Shown: positions 34,422-45,260, counted from the stretch's first letter. The stretch: 64,000 nucleotides of DNA from Cellulomonas shaoxiangyii (GCF_004798685.1 NZ_CP039291.1:3534001-3598000), one strand, 5' to 3'. The notes: generated by a model from the letters alone, not told the origin. Made by a program: numbers and translations.

Positions 34422-34871
34422 TCATCGGACCTCGCCCTTCGCGCCGCCGCCGTGGTGCTCGTCGTCCGGCTCGGCCTCGAGCGTCTCGACGCTGCTCTCC
34501 GGCACGTGCGGACGACGGCGGCGCTCCTCCTCCTCGACCTCCTGGCGGCGGCGCTCCGCCTCCTCGGCCGCGACCTCCTCGCGCGTGCGCACGCGGCCCT
34601 CGCCCTCGGGCTCCACCGACGCGAACCGCGCGATCGTCACCGACCCCACGAAGCCGACGAGCGAGAGGACGACCAGGACCGGCACGACGTCGGCGCGGCG
34701 CTGCACGGACGCGTACAGCGCGACCGCGGCGACCATCGCGGTCACGACGATGTCGAGCGCGACCGTCCGGTCGAGCATGGACGGGCCCTTCTCGGCCCGG
34801 ACGATCGCGAGCCCCGCACCGATCGTCAGCAGGGCGGCGCAGACGTACACGGTCACGTCGATCGGGGTCAT
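34422..34871 (-). CDS. mnhF: Mrp-type Na+/H+ antiporter subunit F
   Basis: A 149-residue protein. Three membrane segments occupy about residues 5-90 with the family motif GPSMLDRTVALDIV. The remaining 60 residues are a charged Glu/Arg-rich helix (REEVAAEEAERRRQEVEEEE), an unusual soluble extension. The start at 34871 overlaps the mnhE stop by 4 bp. Confidence 0.95.
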   Translation of the reverse strand: MTPIDVTVYVCAALLTIGAGLAIVRAEKGPSMLDRTVALDIVVTAMVAAVALYASVQRRADVVPVLVVLSLVGFVGSVTIARFASVEPEGEGRVRTREEVAAEEAERRRQEVEEEERRRRPHVPESSVETLEAEPDDEHHGGGAKGEVR

Positions 34872-35452
34872 CGCGTCACCTCCGCGGCCCGGGACCGCCC
34901 GGCCCCGCCCAGCGCGAGCCCCGCGTCGGCGAGCTCGGCGTCGGACGCCAGCGCACGCAGGATCCGCTCCTCCTGGGCGAGCACCGCACGGCGGGCGGCC
35001 TCGACGCCACCGGACGTCCGGACGTCGAGCACGTGCACGTACAGCCGGCCCGTGAGCCGGTGCGCCTCGACGATGAGCGACCCCGGGACGAGCGAGACGA
35101 GCTCGCTGGTCAGGGTCAGGTACAGGTCGGAGTGGCTGCGCAGCTGCACGCAGATCACCGCGCCGCGGGGCGTGTGCCGCGGGCGCAGCGCGACGAGGCT
35201 CACCTCGAACGACGCCCGCACGAGGTCGAGCAGGAACCGGCCGACCAGCACGGCGAGCGCCCCGGGGCGCACGCGCCCGTGGAAGTCGATGGGCGTCATG
35301 CGCAGCCCGGCGGTGACGAGCACGCCCAGCAGCGCGCCGTTGACGAGGTTGCCGAGGCTGATCTCGCCCCACAGCAGCACCCAGACGACGGTCAGCCACA
35401 GGACGGTCGGCCACTGGTTGCGCAGGGACGCGCGGCGGGGGTGCAGGCTCAC
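34868..35452 (-). CDS. mnhE: Mrp-type Na+/H+ antiporter subunit E
   Basis: A 194-residue protein. Two N-terminal membrane segments (QWPTVLWLTVVWVLLWGEIS and LVNGALLGVLVTAGL) precede the MnhE soluble region with PLDFHGR-type (TPIDFHGRVRP), SLVPGSLIVEAHRLTGRLYVHVLD, split by short loops. GTG at 35450-35452 overlaps the mnhD stop. Confidence 0.95.
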   Translation of the reverse strand: MSLHPRRASLRNQWPTVLWLTVVWVLLWGEISLGNLVNGALLGVLVTAGLRMTPIDFHGRVRPGALAVLVGRFLLDLVRASFEVSLVALRPRHTPRGAVICVQLRSHSDLYLTLTSELVSLVPGSLIVEAHRLTGRLYVHVLDVRTSGGVEAARRAVLAQEERILRALASDAELADAGLALGGAGRSRAAEVTR

Positions 35453-37032
35453 GGGTCCACCTCCACGGCCGCGTCGGACCCGGGCTCGTCGTCGGTCTCG
35501 GCGACGTCGGCGGACTCACCCGCGCCGCGCATGCCGTCGGGCAGGACGGCCTCGACGTACGGCGTGCGCTCGATGAGGGTCGCGGCGGCGCGCTCCGTGT
35601 AGGAGTACAGCGGACCGGCGAACACGGTGAGCGCGAGCCCGACCGCGACGAGCGCACCCGCGGGCACGGTCATCGACCGCGGGAGGGTCGCGCCGGGCAG
35701 CTCCTCGGGCGGGGTCTGCCAGAACGCCTTGTTCCACGCCTTGACCAGCGCGTACAGCGTGAGCAGCGACGTCACGACCGAGCCCACGACGAGCGCGTAG
35801 GCCAGCGGCGTCGCCGCCTCGACCCCCGCCTCGAGCAGCCCCACCTTGCCGAGGAAGCCCGACATCGGCGGGATGCCGGCCAGGTTCATCGCGGGCACGA
35901 AGAACAGCACGGCGAGCACGGGCGCGAGCTTCGCCAGCCCGCCGAGGCGGTCGAGCGACGTCGTCCCGCCGTACCGCTCGATGAGCCCGACGACGAGGAA
36001 CAGCGCGGTCTGCACGGTGATGTGGTGGACGACGTAGTAGATCGCGGCGGTCCACCCGGTCTCGGTGCCGAGCGCGATGCCGAACACCATGTACCCGATG
36101 TGGCTCACGAGCGTGAACGACAGGAGACGTTTGACGTCGTCCTGGGCGACCGCACCGAGGATGCCGACCAGCATCGTCGCGAGCGCGAGCCACAGCAGGA
36201 CGTCGTCGACCCGGCCCTCGGGGAACAGCAGGCTCTGCGTGCGGATGATCGCGTAGACGCCGACCTTGGTGAGCAGGCCGGCGAACACGGCCGTGACCGG
36301 GGCGGGCGCGGTCGGGTACGAGTCCGGCAGCCACGCGGACAGCGGGAAGACGGCGGCCTTGATGCCGAACGCGAGCAGCAGCAGCACCTGCAGCACGAGC
36401 CGGACGCCGGGGTCGATCTCGGGCAGCCGGATCGCGAGCTGGGCGAGGTTCAGCGTGCCGGTCGCGGCGTAGATGCCGCCGATCGCGACGAGGAACAGCA
36501 GCGACGACAGGATCGCGACGATCACGTACACCGTGCCCGCACGGATGCGCTCACCCGTGCCGCTGAGCGTGATGAGCACGTACGACGCGGCGAGCAGGAT
36601 CTCGAAGCCGACGTAGATGTTGAACAGGTCGCCCGAGAGGAACGCGTTCGCGACGCCTGCCGTCAGCACCAGGTACGTCGGGTGGTAGATCGAGATGGGC
36701 GCGTGGTCCTCGCCGTCCTGCTGGCCCTGCGCCAGCGAGTACAGCAGGACGCACAGGGTGACGGCGGACGACACCGTCAGCATGAGCGCGGACAGCCGGT
36801 CCACGACGAGGTCGATGCCGACCGGGGCGGCCCAGCCGCCGACGTCGACGACCAGCGGGCCGGCGTCCGCCAGCACCAGCAGGCCCGCCGAGATCAGCAG
36901 CACGAGCGACAGCACCGTCACGGTGACGATCCGCTGCAGCCGCGGCCGGCGCGCGAGCGCGAGCGTCAGGCCGGCACCCGAGAGGGGCAGCACGACGGGC
37001 AGCGGGACGAGCCAGCTCCAGTCGGTCGTCAT
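35449..37032 (-). CDS. mnhD: Mrp-type Na+/H+ antiporter subunit D
   Basis: A 527-residue polytopic protein of the complex I NuoN/NuoM-related family (proton_antipo_M). Key features are NAFLSGDLFNIYVGFEILL (transmembrane Glu in GFE), the lysine of AFGIKAAVFPLSAWLPDSYPTAPAPVTAVFAGLLTK split around KAAxFPLxxWLPD, and VGLLEAG. The C-terminal 40 residues are acidic. It overlaps mnhC and mnhE by 4 bp. Confidence 0.96.
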   Translation of the reverse strand: MTTDWSWLVPLPVVLPLSGAGLTLALARRPRLQRIVTVTVLSLVLLISAGLLVLADAGPLVVDVGGWAAPVGIDLVVDRLSALMLTVSSAVTLCVLLYSLAQGQQDGEDHAPISIYHPTYLVLTAGVANAFLSGDLFNIYVGFEILLAASYVLITLSGTGERIRAGTVYVIVAILSSLLFLVAIGGIYAATGTLNLAQLAIRLPEIDPGVRLVLQVLLLLAFGIKAAVFPLSAWLPDSYPTAPAPVTAVFAGLLTKVGVYAIIRTQSLLFPEGRVDDVLLWLALATMLVGILGAVAQDDVKRLLSFTLVSHIGYMVFGIALGTETGWTAAIYYVVHHITVQTALFLVVGLIERYGGTTSLDRLGGLAKLAPVLAVLFFVPAMNLAGIPPMSGFLGKVGLLEAGVEAATPLAYALVVGSVVTSLLTLYALVKAWNKAFWQTPPEELPGATLPRSMTVPAGALVAVGLALTVFAGPLYSYTERAAATLIERTPYVEAVLPDGMRGAGESADVAETDDEPGSDAAVEVDP

Positions 37033-37586
37033 CGCGCCACCTCGTGGTTGCGTCCGCCGTCGTCGCCGCGGGCGCCGCCGTCCTGCGCGGCCCCGTGGTC
37101 CGTGCCGGCGGTCGTGCCCGGTGCGCCCTGGTCGGTCTCGTCGCGCGTGGTCGCGGCCTCCTGGTCCAGGGTCTCGCCGTCGCTCTCCGTGTCGTCGTCG
37201 GCGAACGCCCGCTCGTCGCGCGCGGCGAGCCGGGCGATGCGGCGGTCCTCGACGTCGTCCTGCACCTCGTCGTGGCGGTGCAGCTGCCACGAGCGGTACG
37301 CCATGGCCAGCAGGAACGCCGTCAGGCCGAGCGTGATGACGATGGCCGTGAGCACGAGCGCCTGCGGCAGCGGGTCGGACATCTCCCCCTCGGGCGTCAC
37401 GCCGATGAGCGGCGGCCCTCCCGCGGCGCCGCCGGCGACGAGGATGAGCAGGTTCGTGCCGTTGCCGAGCAGGACGACGCCCAGCAGCACGCGCGTGAGG
37501 CTGCGCTCGAGCACGAGGTACACGCCCGCGGTGAACAGCGCCGCGATCGTCACGACGAGCACGAGGTTCGGGCTCATGTCGATCAC
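37029..37586 (-). CDS. mnhC: Mrp-type Na+/H+ antiporter subunit C
   Basis: A 185-residue NuoK-like subunit. The core (about residues 1-105) has three membrane segments: [36 protein letters not shown] and [24 protein letters not shown] (split by short loops), the last carrying the invariant [14 protein letters not shown]. The C-terminal 75 residues are hydrophilic. GTG at 37584-37586 is chosen because it overlaps the mnhA stop as GTGA, like the other junctions of this operon. An ATG nine bases later is the alternative. Confidence 0.95.
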   Translation of the reverse strand: MIDMSPNLVLVVTIAALFTAGVYLVLERSLTRVLLGVVLLGNGTNLLILVAGGAAGGPPLIGVTPEGEMSDPLPQALVLTAIVITLGLTAFLLAMAYRSWQLHRHDEVQDDVEDRRIARLAARDERAFADDDTESDGETLDQEAATTRDETDQGAPGTTAGTDHGAAQDGGARGDDGGRNHEVAR

Positions 37587-40500
37587 GGCACCACCTCCTC
37601 GCCGGACCCCCGGGGGACGGCCGTGCCGGCCGCCCGGACGGACACCGACTCCCCGGCGTCGAGGAGCGCGAGGTCGTCGCCGCCCTCGGCGTCCCCCGCG
37701 ACGACGTCCTCGCCCGACTCGGCCCGGCGGTCGATCTCGGCGCCCAGGCTGCGCAGGATGTCGAGCACCAGGCCGAGGACCACGAGGTACACGCCCACGT
37801 CGAAGAACAGGCTGGTGACGAGCTTGACCTCGCCCCACACGGGCAGCGTGAACTCGACGATCCAGGACTGCAGCACAGTGCCGCCGAAGACGAGCGCGCC
37901 CAGGCCGACGCCGGCCGAGAGGAACAGACCCAGCCCCAGCAGCACGCCGGGCTGCACGGGAGCCGCCTCGCCGAGCTCGTACCGCCCGCCCGCGAGGTAC
38001 CGCACGGCGAGCGCGATGCCCGTGACGAGGCCCGCGGCGAACCCGCCGCCGGGCTGGTTGTGCCCGCTGAACAGCAGGTAGACCGAGTAGACGATCATCG
38101 TGTGGAACAGCAGCCGCACGACGACCTCGAAGATGACCGACCGGCGCTGCGGCGCGAGCGTGCGGCCCGCCCGCAGCCACTCCCGGGCCCGCGATCCGGT
38201 GCCGACGCCCTGCCCGGGTGTGCCGGACGGGCTCGGCTCGGCGGCGTCGAGCGACGCGGCGGACGCGGCAGGGCGGCGCAGCGACGCCATCGGGTCGGGC
38301 ACGCCGCCCCACACCGCGCGGTCGGCCGGGGCGTCCCGCTCGCGGAAGATGCGGCCCGAGCGCGCCGAGAGGAACACGAGGGACGCGACGCCCGTCGCCG
38401 CCACGAGCAGCACCGAGATCTCGCCCATCGTGTCCCACGCGCGGATGTCGACGAGGGTCACGTTGACGATGTTCTTGCCGCCGCCGAACTCGTACGCCTC
38501 CTCGGCGAAGTCGGCCGACACGGGTGCGTGCACGCGCGCCGACGGCGCCACGAGCGCGATGCCCGCGACGGTCACGCCGACCGCGAGGCCGACCGCCAGC
38601 CGCACGTACCGCGACACGGCGAGCGGGCGGTTGGAGAAGTACGGGGGCAGGCGCCGCAGCACGAGCACGAACACGACGAGCGTGACGGTCTCGACGAGGA
38701 CCTGCGTGAGCGCGAGGTCCGGTGCGCCGTGCAGCAGGAACAGGCCGGCCACGGCGTACCCGCCGATGCCGAGCAGGATCACGGCCTTGAGGCGGCGCCG
38801 GGCGCGCGCGGTCAGCACCGCGGACGTGATGACGACCGCCGCGAACACGGCCTGCGCGGCGTGGTCCCACGGACGCACGGAGGCGGGCCACGACGTCCCG
38901 GACACGAGGGTGACGCCGACCGCGACGACCCACGTCACGAGGATGATCCCGAGGTACACCGGCAGCGACCCGCGCTGCGTGAGCGCGGTGACGTCCGCGG
39001 CGACGTCGTCGAGCCGGCGCATCGACCGGCGGTAGACGCGGTCGGCCTCGATGCGCCACCGGACGCGGTGCTGCCACCTCTCGACGCGGTCCCGGGCGAG
39101 GAAGAGCAGCGTGCCGACCGTCAGGACGCCGACGGTCAGCCACAGCGCCGGCGTGAGTCCCGCCCACAGCACGAGGTGCCCGGGCTCGCCGTGCGGGTAC
39201 GTCGACGCGTACGGCAGCAGCAGGTCCTCGCCCAGCCCGGGCAGGAGCGCCACGAGCACGCCGAGCACGGCCAGCACGAGGGCGGGCCAGACCAGCAGCA
39301 TCGACGGGTGCGTGATCCGCGCGGGCGTCGAGGACTCGGCGCCGCCGTCGGCCAGCGAGGTCGTCGTCGTCGCGCCGTGCGCGTCCTCCGTCTGCGCCGA
39401 CGTCAGGACCGCGGACTTCGTCGCGAACGCGCCCCACCACAGGCGCAGCCCGTACGCGACGGTCAGCGCCGAGCCGACCACCACCGCGCCGAGCACCACC
39501 CAGCCGAGCGGGTCGCCCTCGGTGTGCAGGAGCGCCTCCAGCCCGGCCTCCTTGGCGACGTACCCGGCGAACGGCGGCAGCCCGATCATCGACGCGGTCG
39601 CCAGCGCGCCGGCGAGGGCCGTCCACGGCAGCTCCCGCCCCACGCCCGACAGCCGCCGCAGGTCACGCGTGCCGCACGCGGCGTCGACGATGCCGACGAC
39701 GAGGAACAGGGCGGCCTTGAACATCGCGTGCGCGCCCAGCATCGCCAGCCCCGCGAGGGCCGCGCCCTGCGTGCCCTGGCCGACGAGCAGCACGATGAGG
39801 CCGAGCTGGCTGACCGTGCCGAACGCAAGGACGAGCTTGAGGTCGTGCTGGCGCAGCGCGCGGTACCCGCCCAGCAGCAGCGTGCCGCCGCCGAGCACGA
39901 CGACCGTCCAGCGCCACACCGGCTGGTCGGCGTACGCGGGCGCGAACCGCGCGACGAGGTAGACGCCGGCCTTCACCATCGCCGCGGCGTGCAGGTACGC
40001 CGACACGGGGGTCGGCGCCGCCATCGCGGCGGGCAGCCAGAAGTGGAACGGGACGAGCGCGGACTTGGTGGCGGCGCCGGCGAGCAGGCACGCGACGGCC
40101 GCCACCACGAGCGGCCCCTCCTGCGGCGGGTCGGCCATGAGCCCGGACAGCGAGTAGGTCCCGGCCTCGTGCGCGAGCAGGAGGACGCCCACGAGCATCG
40201 CGAGCCCGCCGGCGGTGGTGATGATGATGGCCTGCATCGCCGCCCGGCGGCTGGCCTTGCGGTCCGCGTAGTGGCCGATGAGCAGGTACGACGTCACCGT
40301 CGTGAGCTCCCAGAACACGAACAGCAGGAGCATGTCGTCCGCGGTGACGAGCCCCAGCATGGACCCCGCGAAGGCCGTGAACACGCCGCCGAACCGGCCC
40401 AGCCCGGACGCCGTCGCCTTGAAGTAGGCCGAGCAGTAGACGAGCACGAGCGCGCCCACGCCGCCGACCACGATGGTCATCAGCCACGACAGCGTGTCGA

Positions 40501-40714
40501 GGCGGAACGAGAGGTCAAGCCCCAGCGCGGGGATCCACTCGACGACCTCGACCGGGCCGCGACCGTCCCGCACCGCCACGGTCTGCGTGAGCGCCCAGAC
40601 CGCCGCCGACGCGGGCGCCAGCGCGAGCACGAGGAAGGCGCGGCGGCCCAGCCAGGTGACCAGCGAGGGCGCGACGAGGGCCGCTGCGAGGTGCACGGTC
40701 AGCAGCAGCAGCAA
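37583..40714 (-). CDS. mnhA: Mrp-type Na+/H+ antiporter fused subunits A and B
   Basis: A 1043-residue fusion. Residues about 1-540 are the NuoL-like ion channel ([16 protein letters not shown] with the transmembrane Glu, [31 protein letters not shown] split around KSAxxPFHxWLP, and the MVKAGVYL lysine). A MrpA C-terminal DUF4040 region follows (about 690-760, [20 protein letters not shown]). The MnhB domain closes the protein (about 880-1010, [28 protein letters not shown]). TTG at 40712-40714 is the likely start (GGAG nine bases upstream). Fusion of A and B is known in many actinobacteria. Confidence 0.93.
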   Translation of the reverse strand: MLLLLTVHLAAALVAPSLVTWLGRRAFLVLALAPASAAVWALTQTVAVRDGRGPVEVVEWIPALGLDLSFRLDTLSWLMTIVVGGVGALVLVYCSAYFKATASGLGRFGGVFTAFAGSMLGLVTADDMLLLFVFWELTTVTSYLLIGHYADRKASRRAAMQAIIITTAGGLAMLVGVLLLAHEAGTYSLSGLMADPPQEGPLVVAAVACLLAGAATKSALVPFHFWLPAAMAAPTPVSAYLHAAAMVKAGVYLVARFAPAYADQPVWRWTVVVLGGGTLLLGGYRALRQHDLKLVLAFGTVSQLGLIVLLVGQGTQGAALAGLAMLGAHAMFKAALFLVVGIVDAACGTRDLRRLSGVGRELPWTALAGALATASMIGLPPFAGYVAKEAGLEALLHTEGDPLGWVVLGAVVVGSALTVAYGLRLWWGAFATKSAVLTSAQTEDAHGATTTTSLADGGAESSTPARITHPSMLLVWPALVLAVLGVLVALLPGLGEDLLLPYASTYPHGEPGHLVLWAGLTPALWLTVGVLTVGTLLFLARDRVERWQHRVRWRIEADRVYRRSMRRLDDVAADVTALTQRGSLPVYLGIILVTWVVAVGVTLVSGTSWPASVRPWDHAAQAVFAAVVITSAVLTARARRRLKAVILLGIGGYAVAGLFLLHGAPDLALTQVLVETVTLVVFVLVLRRLPPYFSNRPLAVSRYVRLAVGLAVGVTVAGIALVAPSARVHAPVSADFAEEAYEFGGGKNIVNVTLVDIRAWDTMGEISVLLVAATGVASLVFLSARSGRIFRERDAPADRAVWGGVPDPMASLRRPAASAASLDAAEPSPSGTPGQGVGTGSRAREWLRAGRTLAPQRRSVIFEVVVRLLFHTMIVYSVYLLFSGHNQPGGGFAAGLVTGIALAVRYLAGGRYELGEAAPVQPGVLLGLGLFLSAGVGLGALVFGGTVLQSWIVEFTLPVWGEVKLVTSLFFDVGVYLVVLGLVLDILRSLGAEIDRRAESGEDVVAGDAEGGDDLALLDAGESVSVRAAGTAVPRGSGEEVVP

Positions 40715-40998
40715 CGTCCGGCTCTCCGTCCTGGTCGGGGGCGGCGGTCGGGGTCGGTGGTCGGGGTCGGTCGATGTGGCCCGGCCCGGCCGCACCCGCT
40801 CGGGGCGGGCGGCGCGGGGACCGCGCGGGGGGGAGCCGGCGGCCGGGGGTCGAAGGTGCGGCCATGCGCGGCGACGCGCGAGCGCCGTCGTGATGGGCAA
40901 GGGAACGTCGCGAGTCTACCAACCGCTCGCCGTGCTCCCGCCCGGGCCGGGCGCCACGCGGGGGCCGGACGGCCCGGCCCGCCGTCGGTGCCGCCCGT

Positions 40999-41004
40999 TA
41001 CCGT
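40999..41004 (+). promoter_or_regulatory. Leaderless-type -10 (TACCGT) of the Fe-S oxidoreductase gene
   Basis: TACCGT, 7 nt, then GTG at 41012, in the divergent interval between mnhA and the Fe-S gene. It sets the start of that gene. Confidence 0.5.
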
Positions 41005-41011
41005 GAGCCGC

Positions 41012-43342
41012 GTGAGCCCACTGCAGGTGGTGTGCGTCGTGCTGGCGTCGGTCGCGACGGCCGTCGGCGTCGCCGCGTTCGTGCGCGGCGTCGTCGTGAT
41101 CGTGCGGACCGTGCGCACCGGCCGTGCCGCGCCCGGGCGGACCGCCCCGGTGGGTGCGCGGCTGCGCACGCTGCTGCGCGAGGTCGTCGGGCACGGGCGG
41201 TTCCGGCAGCGGCCGGCCGTGCGGGCGGCGCACTGGGTCGTCATGGTGTCGTTCCCCGTGCTGGTGGTGACGCTGCTGACCGGGTACGGCCAGCTGGTCG
41301 ACCCGCGGTACGGGCTGCCGCTCGTCGGGCACTGGCTGCCGCTCGAGTGGGCGACCGAGGCGTTCGCGTGGCTCGGGCTCGTCGGCATCGCCTACCTGAC
41401 GTACGTCCGGCTGCGCGCGCGCCCACGGCCCGCGGTGCCCGTGACGACGGGAGGGCCCGCCGAGGACGGTCCCGGAGCCGTCCCGCACGCGGGCGGCGAC
41501 CCGCAGCCGGCCACCGCGCAGCAGCGCCGGTCCCGGTTCTTCCGCTCGAACATGCCGTGGGCGTACGTCGTCGAGGCCACGATCTGGCTGGTCGTGCTCG
41601 CGGTGCTCGCGCTGCGGGGGCTCGAGTACGCCCTCGGTGCGCAGGACGGCGAGCCGTGGGCGACGGCGCTGCACTTCCCGCTCACCGCGTGGTTCGGCGC
41701 GGCCTGGACGGGCGCACCGGCGTCCGCCCTCGAGGCGGCCGTGCTCGTCGTCGCGACCGTGAAGATCCTCGTGTCGATGGGCTGGTTCGTGTTCGTGGGC
41801 CTGTCGCCGACGGCCGGCATCGCGTGGCACCGGTTCCTCGCGGTCGTCAACGTGTACGCGCGGCGGGAGCCGGACGGCGCCCCGGCGCTCGGGCCGCTCG
41901 CCCCGCTGCGCGGCCCCGACGGGGCGCCGCTCGACCTCACCGCGGCGGACGACCTGCCCGACGACGTGCGCCTGGGCGCGGGCGCCGTCGAGGACCTCAC
42001 GTGGAAGCAGCTGCTCGACACGTCCACCTGCACCGAGTGCGGCCGCTGCCAGGAGCAGTGCCCGGCGTGGGCGACCGGCAAGCCGCTCAACCCCAAGCTC
42101 GTCATGACCGCGCTGCGCGACCACGCCGCGGCCACGGCCCCGTACGTGACGGCGGCCCGCGCGGCCGGCGCCCCCGCCGAGGCGGCCGCGGACCCCCACC
42201 TCGGCCTGGACCTCGTCGGTGCGGGCGTCATCGACCCCGACGTGCTGTGGTCGTGCACCATGTGCGGCGCGTGCGTGCAGCAGTGCCCGGTCGACATCGA
42301 GCACGTCGACACGCTCGTCGACATCCGCCGCTACCAGGTGCTCATGGAGTCGGCCTTCCCCGCCGAGCTGGGCGGCACGTTCACCAAGATGGAGCGGCGC
42401 GGGAACCCGTGGGGCCTGCCGGCCCGGCAGCGGCTCGACTGGGCGAAGGGCCTGCCGTTCGACGTCCCGGTCGTCGGCGCGGACGTCGAGTCGGCCGCCG
42501 ACGTCGACTACCTCTTCTGGGTCGGCTGCGCCGGCGCCTTCGAGGACCGCGCCAAGCGGACCACCCGGGCCGTCGCCGAGCTGCTGCACGTCGCGGGCGT
42601 GTCCTTTGCGGTGCTGGGCGACGGCGAGACCTGCACGGGCGACCCCGCGCGGCGCGCCGGCAACGAGCTGCTCTACCAGATGCTCGCGACGCAGAACGTG
42701 GAGACGCTCACCGAGGCCGGTGCGCAGCGGATCGTCGTCTCCTGCGCGCACTGCTTCAACACGATCGCGCGCGAGTACCCCGCGATGGGCGGCCGGTTCG
42801 AGGTCGTGCACCACACGCAGCTGCTCGACCGGCTCGTCGGCGAGGGGCGCCTGCGGTTCGCGCCCGGGACCGGCGACGACGGCACGGGCGCGACCGTGAC
42901 CTACCACGACCCCTGCTACCTCGGCCGGCACAACGAGGTGTACTCCCCGCCGCGCGACCTCATCGCCGCGATCCCCGGCGTCGAGCTCGCCGAGATGCCG
43001 CGCAACCGCGAGACGTCGTTCTGCTGCGGCGCGGGCGGTGCGCGGATGTGGATGGAGGAGAGCATCGGCGAGCGGATCGGCACGGTGCGCGCCGCCGAGG
43101 CGGTCGCCACGGGCGCCGACGCGATCGCGACCGCGTGCCCGTTCTGCACGGTCATGCTGTCGGACGGCGTGGCGGCGACGACGCGGGCGGCGGAGGCGTC
43201 GCAGCCGGTGACGGCGCCCGCGACGGGCGACCCGCGCGGGACGCCGGCCCCGGGCCCGGCCGTCGCGCGCCCGGGCGTCCCGGAGGTCGCCGACATCGCC
43301 GTGCTCCTGCTCGACCGCGTCGAAGGCCGCCCGTCCGCCTGA
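41012..43342 (+). CDS. Membrane-anchored Fe-S oxidoreductase (heterodisulfide-reductase/FadF-like)
   Basis: A 776-residue protein joining a NarI-like membrane part (about residues 1-290, six segments, with histidines in [14 protein letters not shown] and LPLVGHWLP that may bind haem b) to two 4Fe-4S clusters ([12 protein letters not shown] from residue 340; [12 protein letters not shown] from residue 415). Two cysteine-rich CCG domains follow ([26 protein letters not shown] with SFCCGAGG). This architecture is that of actinobacterial electron-transfer proteins passing electrons from acyl-CoA or other dehydrogenases to menaquinone. The partner dehydrogenase is not in the window. It is divergent from the Mrp operon. 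Confidence 0.92.
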   Translation: MSPLQVVCVVLASVATAVGVAAFVRGVVVIVRTVRTGRAAPGRTAPVGARLRTLLREVVGHGRFRQRPAVRAAHWVVMVSFPVLVVTLLTGYGQLVDPRYGLPLVGHWLPLEWATEAFAWLGLVGIAYLTYVRLRARPRPAVPVTTGGPAEDGPGAVPHAGGDPQPATAQQRRSRFFRSNMPWAYVVEATIWLVVLAVLALRGLEYALGAQDGEPWATALHFPLTAWFGAAWTGAPASALEAAVLVVATVKILVSMGWFVFVGLSPTAGIAWHRFLAVVNVYARREPDGAPALGPLAPLRGPDGAPLDLTAADDLPDDVRLGAGAVEDLTWKQLLDTSTCTECGRCQEQCPAWATGKPLNPKLVMTALRDHAAATAPYVTAARAAGAPAEAAADPHLGLDLVGAGVIDPDVLWSCTMCGACVQQCPVDIEHVDTLVDIRRYQVLMESAFPAELGGTFTKMERRGNPWGLPARQRLDWAKGLPFDVPVVGADVESAADVDYLFWVGCAGAFEDRAKRTTRAVAELLHVAGVSFAVLGDGETCTGDPARRAGNELLYQMLATQNVETLTEAGAQRIVVSCAHCFNTIAREYPAMGGRFEVVHHTQLLDRLVGEGRLRFAPGTGDDGTGATVTYHDPCYLGRHNEVYSPPRDLIAAIPGVELAEMPRNRETSFCCGAGGARMWMEESIGERIGTVRAAEAVATGADAIATACPFCTVMLSDGVAATTRAAEASQPVTAPATGDPRGTPAPGPAVARPGVPEVADIAVLLLDRVEGRPSA

Positions 43343-43363
43343 CGCCCCCTCTCCCGCTACCGC

Positions 43364-43433
43364 CGAGCGCACCCCTCGTGGGGCGAGCGCTGCCCTCGTG
43401 ACGGGCGCGCTCGGCCGACGAGGGGCGCGCTCG
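43364..43433. repeat. Intergenic two-plus-two inverted repeat, CGAGCGC core
   Basis: Forward units cgagcgcacccctcgtg (43364-43380) and cgagcgctgccctcgtg (43384-43400) are followed by reversed units acgggcgcgctcg (43401-43413) and cgaggggcgcgctcg (43419-43433). The outer stem has one mismatch over 15 bp. It has the same architecture as repeats A to E but a different core. It lies between convergent genes. Confidence 0.75.
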
Positions 43434-43473
43434 TGGTCGTGGGAGCGGCCCAGCGGGCTCAGGCTCAGCGGGC

Positions 43474-44388
43474 TCAGGCGCGGCGTGTCACCGCCTCCCG
43501 GCGGGCCGCCGCCAGCGCGACCGCACCGAGCAGCACCGCGCTGACCAGCACCCACGCGAGGTGCACGGCCACCGGCTGAGTCGCCGCACCCGTGAACACC
43601 GCCACGTCCGACGCCGGCATGACGGCTCGGTACGCGAGCTGACCGAAGTGGAACGTGGGCAGGTACACCGCGAGGTCCCCGATCACGTCCGGCAGCTCCG
43701 AGAGCGGGAAGAAGAACCCCGATGCGAAGGCGAGCGGCAGGAACAGCAGGTTCGCGACCACCACGGCCGCGCGGGGCCGCGCCAGGTAGGCGATCGCGAA
43801 CCCGAGCGTGCTGAACACCAGCACCCCGGCCGTCATGATCCCCGCGAACGCCGCCCACTGGGCGACGTCGAGCCGCACGCCGCCGGCGAGCGCCGCGAGC
43901 AGGCCCGTGCCCGCCACGACGAGCAGCGCGTGCACGGCCGCGGTCAGCGACGCGCCACCCAGGTACGCCGCCGTCGGGAACGGCGTCGCGCGCAGCGTGC
44001 GCAGCCACCCGCGGCCGCGGTCCTTCGCGACGTTCTCGCCGAACGTGAACAGCGCGAGGGACACCACCCCGTAGGCGGTCAGCGACACGAGCATGGCCAG
44101 ACCGATGCGCGTGCCGCCCGGCAGCCGCGACGACGCGTTCGGCAGCCCGAACATCGCGTACAGCAGCACGGGCACCGCCACGGCGCCGACGGCGAACTCC
44201 GCGTTGCGGAACGACGAGCGCAGGTGCACCACGGCGGTGCGGGCCACGAGGCCGGCCGGCCCACCGGTGCGGCGCGGCCCGGGCACTCGCGGGTCGGGTC
44301 CGGCAGGCCGTCGCGGGTCGGGTCCGGCGGCCGACCGCCGCGCGGGCCCCGCCCCGTCGGGCTCGGTCGTGCGGTGCGCGGTGCTCAT
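43474..44388 (-). CDS. ABC-2 type transporter permease
   Basis: A 304-residue protein. A disordered Pro/Arg-rich N-terminus (about 1-48) precedes six membrane segments of ABC-2 type: FAVGAVAVPVLLYAMFGL, LAMLVSLTAYGVVSLALFTF, then AAYLGGASLTAAVHALLVVA, VLVFSTLGFAIAYLA and LFLPLAFASGFFFPLSELP, split by loops. The FGENVAKDRGRGWLRTLRATP loop is typical. It overlaps the ATPase gene by 4 bp. Exported substrate is unknown. The stop region is duplicated 15 bases downstream. Confidence 0.93.
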   Translation of the reverse strand: MSTAHRTTEPDGAGPARRSAAGPDPRRPAGPDPRVPGPRRTGGPAGLVARTAVVHLRSSFRNAEFAVGAVAVPVLLYAMFGLPNASSRLPGGTRIGLAMLVSLTAYGVVSLALFTFGENVAKDRGRGWLRTLRATPFPTAAYLGGASLTAAVHALLVVAGTGLLAALAGGVRLDVAQWAAFAGIMTAGVLVFSTLGFAIAYLARPRAAVVVANLLFLPLAFASGFFFPLSELPDVIGDLAVYLPTFHFGQLAYRAVMPASDVAVFTGAATQPVAVHLAWVLVSAVLLGAVALAAARREAVTRRA

Positions 44389-45113
44389 CGGTCCTCCCCG
44401 TCCGGTCCTGCGTGCGAGTGCTCCTGCGTGAGGGTCAGGAAGACCTGCTCGAGGTCGTCCCGGCCGTGCCGGGTGAGGTCGTCCGGCGTCGCGTCGGCAC
44501 GCACGCGCCCGTCCGCGACGACGACGACGCGGTCCGCGACCCCCTGCGCCTCCGTGAGGTCGTGCGTCGCGAACAGGAGCGTGCCGCCGTCGGACACGGC
44601 CTCGCGGGCCCGCTCCCAGAACGCGCGCCGGGACGCGACGTCCATCGCCGCGGTGGGCTCGTCGAGCAGCAGCAGGTCGGGCGCGCCGACGAGCGCGAGG
44701 GCCAGCAGCAGCCGCTGCCGCTCGCCCCCGGACAGCGCGGTGACGACCTTCCCCGCGTGCCGCGCCAGGCGCGTGCGGTCCAGCACGTCGTCCGTCGCGT
44801 ACGCCCGCGGGTACGCCCGGCCTACGAGACCGACGAGCTCGCGCACCGTCACCTGCTCCGGCAGGCCCGCGCCCTGCAGCATCGCGCCCACGCGGCCACG
44901 GTGCGTCCCCGGTGCCGCACCCAGCACGCGCACCGTGCCCCGCGTCGGTCGCCCCAGCCCGAGCAGCAGCTCGAACGTGGTCGTCTTGCCCGCGCCGTTG
45001 GGGCCGAGCAGCGCCACGAGCTCGCCCTCCTCGACCCGCAGGTCCAGCCCGTCGAGCGCGGCCACGCCCCCGTAGTCCTTGTGCACGTCCGTCAGCTCCA
45101 GCACCGCGCTCAC
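44385..45113 (-). CDS. ABC-2 type transporter ATP-binding protein
   Basis: A 242-residue ATPase of the drug/lantibiotic-export (DrrA/CcmA) class. Walker A is GPNGAGKTTT (about residues 38-47), the Q-loop is AMLQGAGLP, the signature is LSGGERQRLLLA, Walker B is LLLLDEP and the switch is FATHDLTEA. GTG at 45111-45113 follows AAGGGGG. It forms an exporter with the overlapping permease and stands back to back with a histidine kinase/response regulator pair, an arrangement typical of self-sensing efflux systems. Confidence 0.94.
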   Translation of the reverse strand: MSAVLELTDVHKDYGGVAALDGLDLRVEEGELVALLGPNGAGKTTTFELLLGLGRPTRGTVRVLGAAPGTHRGRVGAMLQGAGLPEQVTVRELVGLVGRAYPRAYATDDVLDRTRLARHAGKVVTALSGGERQRLLLALALVGAPDLLLLDEPTAAMDVASRRAFWERAREAVSDGGTLLFATHDLTEAQGVADRVVVVADGRVRADATPDDLTRHGRDDLEQVFLTLTQEHSHAGPDGEDR

Positions 45114-45260
45114 GGCCCGCCCCCTTCCGTCGTGCGCCCACCCCGGCCGGGTGCGCTGCGTCCCCTCGACGCTAGGGACGCCCACCCCCGCCGCGGACGT
45201 GCCGGCGGTCACCGGTGCGGACCATGACCTCCGGCACTGCCGGTGCCGACCGGCCCGCGC

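Noticed and set aside
38060..40980. A very long plus-strand open frame running antisense through mnhA into the Fe-S gene
   Set aside because: Its product is dominated by Arg/Gly/His/Asp in the pattern typical of the antisense frame of a high-G+C gene. The real gene in this frame begins at GTG 41012, after the leaderless -10.
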